Shown here: piece after piece, positions 58,092 through 60,169 of the stretch | Layout: every line of letters starts with the position of its first letter | How positions within the stretch are numbered: the first letter of the stretch is position 1 | Source of the DNA: Chryseosolibacter histidinae | GTDB lineage: Bacteria > Bacteroidota > Bacteroidia > Cytophagales > Cyclobacteriaceae | Assembly: GCF_018598225.1 (NCBI RefSeq) | Contig: NZ_JAHESF010000041.1 | Span: 1-60,169 of the forward strand | Direction: 5' to 3' | DNA length: 60,169 nucleotides | Translations under genes and position numbers: made by a program | Notes under the pieces: model-generated | Databases searched by the model: none | What the model saw: only the letters and a program-made list of their open reading frames with translations | Told to the model about the DNA's origin: nothing

Positions 58092-59336
58092 TTAGCTAAA
58101 AAACATCTTGTTTTGCGCTAAGCAGCCGCTCAGTTGCTTATACACCCCGGTTATATTTTCTTTCGATTGGTCTTTGCCCAACGCTTTGAGGATGCGGTGT
58201 GACAATGTTCCTTCGCGGAGGATCACATCGATCTCACGTTTCCGGTTCTCGATGGGTTCATTTCCAGAGCGGATCATACGCTCCAGGATGTGCTGCCACA
58301 AGGCTGAAGCTTTTGCCGACTTCTCGGGAAATCCGAAGGCGCTGAGGTATTCGGGCTGATCGATCACGGCATCCTGTGCCTGTTCTGTGGTGCGCTCGAG
58401 GATCTGCGCAAGCGTTTCTGTCTTCCATTTCATCTGGCTATCCACATCCAGGAATTTTTCGGAGACAAATGCTTTGATGGTCTCGATCACCAGGGAGACA
58501 ATGGCCAGGTCGGCAGCGGGGCATTCCTGTATGTCCATGATCCTGATCTCGATGGACCCTCTGTCGAAACGGGGGATCGCGCCCCGCGAATTCACCCAGA
58601 TGGGATTGAGCTCATTTTGAGGATCGAACACCGCGATATCACTTTTGATCTTTTCGTAAATGGTGTTGATATAATTGCGCCGCGAGAACACCGCCTCAGG
58701 AATTACCTTACCGGTGATGGACGGAAGCCTCGATTGATTCGTTCGATAAAATTTCAGCCGTGTATCCAGCAACCCCGTTACCTTGCCATCCAGGATGGGT
58801 GAGCTCGCACAGAGCGCGGGTAATAACGGCAGGATCATGCGTACGGCGGCATGCAGCTTGGCAAACTCCTCATCGTCGTAGAACGGAAGGTTGAGGTGTG
58901 TGCTCTGCAGGTTAGACCATCCGTGACCGCGGCAGTCGAAGATGGTGTTGTAGATGTTGTATACCTCGTTGTTCTCGTGCGGCCACAGCTTCGTTTCATG
59001 CAGCGGGTTCATGAAGGGATGTGCCGCGGTGGGCATCAGCATGGTGTCCCATCCCGCAAGGATCGCGTTGATGCGCTCAACGTTTTCCGCGAAAGCGTGC
59101 TCCAGGCCGTTGAGGTTATTTTCGGGTTTGCTGGACTTGAGCTCCACCACATGGAGCACCAGCTCGTTAGACCACGTTACTATGCCGTTCTCGAAATCGC
59201 TGGCGTAGTGGCCCAGCTCGTGTTTCAGCAGCTCGTCGGTAATGGGTTTCACCTGCAGGGTATTGGAATCAACGAGCATGTATTCTAGCTCAATACCATA
59301 GCCCTGGAAAAGATGGATGCGTGGGGGTTGCTGCAT
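58092..59336 (-). CDS. Glutamate-cysteine ligase family 2 (GCS2) protein
   Basis: 414 residues from the ATG at 59336, whose A is the A of the preceding TGA (TGATG); the GTG at 59339 would give a 4-nt overlap instead. GYGIELEYMLVD (metal/ATP site), MPTAAHPFMNPLHETKLWPHENNEVYNIYNTIFDCRGHGWSNLQSTHLNLPF, and VNSRGAIPRFDRGSIEIRIMDIQECPAAD are the GCS2 carboxylate-amine-ligase blocks. The family joins an amino acid to a glutamate gamma-carboxyl or a related acid; the partner RimK-like gene suggests a two-enzyme peptide-synthesis pair. The reaction here is unknown. Confidence 0.9.
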   Translation of the reverse strand: MQQPPRIHLFQGYGIELEYMLVDSNTLQVKPITDELLKHELGHYASDFENGIVTWSNELVLHVVELKSSKPENNLNGLEHAFAENVERINAILAGWDTMLMPTAAHPFMNPLHETKLWPHENNEVYNIYNTIFDCRGHGWSNLQSTHLNLPFYDDEEFAKLHAAVRMILPLLPALCASSPILDGKVTGLLDTRLKFYRTNQSRLPSITGKVIPEAVFSRRNYINTIYEKIKSDIAVFDPQNELNPIWVNSRGAIPRFDRGSIEIRIMDIQECPAADLAIVSLVIETIKAFVSEKFLDVDSQMKWKTETLAQILERTTEQAQDAVIDQPEYLSAFGFPEKSAKASALWQHILERMIRSGNEPIENRKREIDVILREGTLSHRILKALGKDQSKENITGVYKQLSGCLAQNKMFFS

Positions 59337-60169
59337 CACTTGTCGGATTTGATCTTATTCAAAAATACATCCATCACGGTGGAATACAATTTTTCTTTCA
59401 GGATTTTATCCTCGATCCCGGAGTCGATGTTGGGATTGTCATTGATCTCGATCACGTAGAACTTACCGTCTACTTCTTTCATATCAACCCCGTACAGGCT
59501 TTTGCCGATGAGGGCGGTGGCCTTGAGCGCTGTTTTCAGCAAACCCGATGGCGCCTGGTCTACCGCGATGCACTGCACCTCACCCTCCTGTTGTTGTTTT
59601 TCCGAGATCCAGTTCACGATCTGCCAGTGCGCTTCGGCCATGAAATATTTGCACACATACAACACCTGTCCATCGATGATACCCACGCGCCAGTCGAACG
59701 GAGTGGGCAGAAATTCCTGCGCGATCACCAGTTCCGATTTCTGGAACATGGTAGCACACACCTGTTTGTATTCTTCCTCGTCGTTGATTTTGAACACACC
59801 TTTGCTGAACGCACCGTCAGGTTGTTTCAGGATGAACGGATAATTGAGCTTCTCCGGTACGTGCTTATGATGGTCTTTGCCGATCACGTACGATTTAGGC
59901 GTCAGGATCTTGTTGGCATTGAGCAGCTCGTGCAAGTACACCTTGTTGGTACATTTCAGGATCGAATCCGGATCATCGATCACAGCAAGCCCCAACGACT
60001 GCGCTTTTTTAGCGAAGCGGAAGGTGTGGTGATTGACGTAGGTGGTCTCGCGGATGAAAAGGGCGTCGTACTGGATCAGCTCGCCGAAATCATTTTTGGT
60101 GATCAATTCCACGTTGAAGCCCGCCTGGTCGCCCGCTTTCACAAATTTCTGAATGGCCTTGTCGTCAGA
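59336..60169 (-). CDS. RimK-like ATP-grasp ligase (5' end cut by window edge)
   Basis: The frame runs to the window edge at 60169, so the start is missing; about 277 codons are visible. DALFIRETTYVNHHTFRFAKKAQSLGLAVIDDPDSILKCTNKVYLHELL precedes the ATP-grasp fold: YPFILKQPDGAFSKGVFKI, ELVIAQEFLPTPFDWRVGIIDGQVLYVCKYFM and VDGKFYVIEINDNPNIDSGIED (catalytic Glu/Asn). The pattern before the fold matches the RLAN-containing RimK group. It is coupled to the GCS2 gene by TGATG. Confidence 0.9.
   Translation of the reverse strand, partial: SDDKAIQKFVKAGDQAGFNVELITKNDFGELIQYDALFIRETTYVNHHTFRFAKKAQSLGLAVIDDPDSILKCTNKVYLHELLNANKILTPKSYVIGKDHHKHVPEKLNYPFILKQPDGAFSKGVFKINDEEEYKQVCATMFQKSELVIAQEFLPTPFDWRVGIIDGQVLYVCKYFMAEAHWQIVNWISEKQQQEGEVQCIAVDQAPSGLLKTALKATALIGKSLYGVDMKEVDGKFYVIEINDNPNIDSGIEDKILKEKLYSTVMDVFLNKIKSDK

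Overview
The window reads as a chromosomal stretch from a Bacteroidetes bacterium, probably Cytophagales or Chitinophagales. The evidence is several promoters of the Bacteroidetes type (TTG, 19-21 nt, TAnnTTTG), stand-alone duplicated-FtsX permeases of about 800 residues, a LytS/LytTR pair, a beta-grasp type II glutamine synthetase, and sparse Shine-Dalgarno sites. Most of it is moderately GC-rich housekeeping and accessory DNA. Positions about 1910-7000 look clearly more AT-rich and contain decaying genes.

Layout. 1-1908: a cut glycosyltransferase, hflX and a tRNA-Arg(CCT) with its own promoter. 1909-6760: AT-rich accessory stretch beginning at the tRNA, with a SUKH-like immunity gene, two unrecognised genes, a signal-peptide gene remnant, a CheY-like regulator, an internally deleted antiporter pseudogene, mgsA and a SemiSWEET transporter. 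7000-17450: small stress and regulatory genes: AraC+SDR, an ECF sigma/anti-sigma/YHS/YHS/DoxX/DinB operon, VOC, TfoX-N, SRPBCC genes and an ArsR/SRPBCC pair with twin operators. 17562-25000: orphan permease 1, a DGPF(YciI)/ECF42/carboxymuconolactone-decarboxylase locus, a TrmO-like gene, and a class V aminotransferase divergent from an Lrp regulator. 25118-37211: permease 2 with LytTR/LytS, an AraC/SDR pair sharing a repeated motif, and a NtrY/NtrC-like two-component system divergent from permease 3. Permease 3 has a sigma-54-type promoter with two upstream palindromes. 37391-42727: universal stress protein, Cys-rich copper protein, lipocalin-like protein, fatty-acid hydroxylase and amidohydrolase. 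43085-47705: nitrogen locus amt-porin-glnII followed by a SET-domain gene. 47822-60169: a 1341-residue DUF4011-type helicase, an HhH protein, hemA, AraC, a dihaem cytochrome c, an ECF sigma with a membrane partner, and a GCS2/RimK-like ligase pair cut by the window edge.

The strongest unexplained signal is in the intergenic DNA. Eleven elements of several sequence families share one design: two arms made of short degenerate repeated words in inverted orientation around a spacer of roughly 50-100 nt. Ten of the eleven start within about 25 nt of a stop codon, and in two cases the stop codon appears fused to the repeat word. Families with different arm words seem to share motifs at the spacer edges. 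This could be a diversifying class of 3'-end hairpin elements, either mobile or terminator-like. The second strong signal is the sigma-54/UAS circuit at 34650-34772.
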